A stretch of 64,000 nucleotides of DNA from Acidobacteriota bacterium (GTDB lineage Bacteria; Acidobacteriota; Thermoanaerobaculia; Multivoradales; J023). The position numbers were made by a program, and so were the translations under genes. The notes below the pieces were generated by a model, which worked only from the letters and a program-made list of their open reading frames with translations, did no database searches and was not told the DNA's origin. This document shows, piece after piece, positions 63,616-64,000 of this stretch. Each line of letters begins with the position of its first letter. Position 1 is the first letter of the stretch. Location of the stretch: assembly GCA_029263395.1 (NCBI GenBank), contig JAJCXO010000058.1, positions 52,412 to 116,411 of the forward strand, in the 5' to 3' direction.

Positions 63616-64000
63616 ATGCGTATCGTGAGTTTTGTTCAGCGTGTTCTGAGTGTGTTCGGAAGTGTCTGTGGAATGGTCGCCTGGGGTTTGGTGGCCGCGG
63701 CTCCGATGTCGGCGCTCGACGACGGGTCGGGCGCTATCAACGTCGAGATTTCAGTTCGTCTCACCGGGGGAGGCCAGAACTTCTCCACCTATGAAGTCGA
63801 GGCTCAGGTGACCGACGCCAACAACAACCCAATCTCGGGCGAGCAGGTTGAATTCAACACCACCTCGGGAGCAGTGGTACCAGACCGAAATCAGACCGGG
63901 TCAACCGGCGTCGCCGAGACCGAGCTCACTGTCACCGTCGAAGGGTTGGTAACGGTGTCCGCAACCGCGCTTGGAGTCACCGAGTCGACCACCTTCGACC
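63616..64000 (+). CDS. Exported Ig-like (invasin-type) protein, truncated by window end
   Basis: Starts at ATG 63616 with GGGGAGG six bases upstream. About 128 residues are visible. Signal peptide to about residue 34 (VAAAPMSALDD), then a bacterial Ig-like domain 1 module: AQVTDANNNPISGEQVEFNT, then STGVAETELTVTVEGLVTVSA. Such modules are common in adhesins and large secreted proteins. It follows the CHAT lipoprotein gene by 117 bases on the same strand. Confidence 0.8.
   Translation, partial: MRIVSFVQRVLSVFGSVCGMVAWGLVAAAPMSALDDGSGAINVEISVRLTGGGQNFSTYEVEAQVTDANNNPISGEQVEFNTTSGAVVPDRNQTGSTGVAETELTVTVEGLVTVSATALGVTESTTFD

Overview
The window is high-GC bacterial chromosome, densely coding and without rRNA or tRNA genes that I can see. 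The best-fitting source is an Acidobacteriota-type bacterium. The reasons are a GWxTD plus von Willebrand A protein, an unusual abundance of FG-GAP/VCBS propeller proteins with ASPIC/UnbV ends (CRTAC1-like), TPR-rich secreted proteins, TPR-CHAT proteins, and several ECF sigma factors. This assignment comes from family content only.

Layout. 1-20.7 kb is mostly core or housekeeping: guaA (partial), a degenerate receiver-PilZ protein, fxsA, a YbdK-type ligase, uppS, nudC, a metallophosphoesterase with recQ, a glycerate kinase preceded by an internally deleted glyoxylate reductase remnant, a MATE exporter with a TetR-type operator candidate, an HNH nuclease, a GWxTD/VWA secreted protein, wecB, a flavin amine-oxidase-like enzyme translationally coupled to a polysaccharide deacetylase, a cupin, a serine hydrolase and a rhodanese. 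A secreted Cys-rich (fulvocin C-like) protein with a clear terminator follows at 21.2-21.8 kb.

21.9-37.1 kb is one tightly packed minus-strand operon of seven genes. It holds four CRTAC1-like propeller proteins, a TPR protein, a TPR/FG-GAP/UnbV giant, and a 996-residue membrane cytochrome with five CxxCH motifs and paired transmembrane histidines. I read it as a candidate respiratory or extracellular redox complex, and it is the leading candidate here for an undescribed system. Two of the propeller genes look like a tandem duplication.

37.4-50.7 kb is accessory: Pro/Gly-linker Ig-like protein, nitrilase, YdcF protein, a membrane protein, a VCBS protein, an SGNH hydrolase followed by a shikimate-kinase-like protein lacking its P-loop lysine, an ECF sigma/anti-sigma pair with a small secreted protein, a frameshifted esterase, two small secreted proteins and a nucleotidyltransferase. 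Two unrelated secreted proteins end in the same DGFESGD tag. 50.9-53.8 kb is uvrA.

53.8-64 kb holds a repeat-filled gap, a VCBS lipoprotein with a partner protein, and an ECF sigma, anti-sigma, TPR-CHAT lipoprotein operon followed by a truncated Ig-like secreted protein. Two non-coding arrays (46.6-46.85 kb and 54.03-54.23 kb) share a 42-bp period and some sequence, and may belong to one repeat family.
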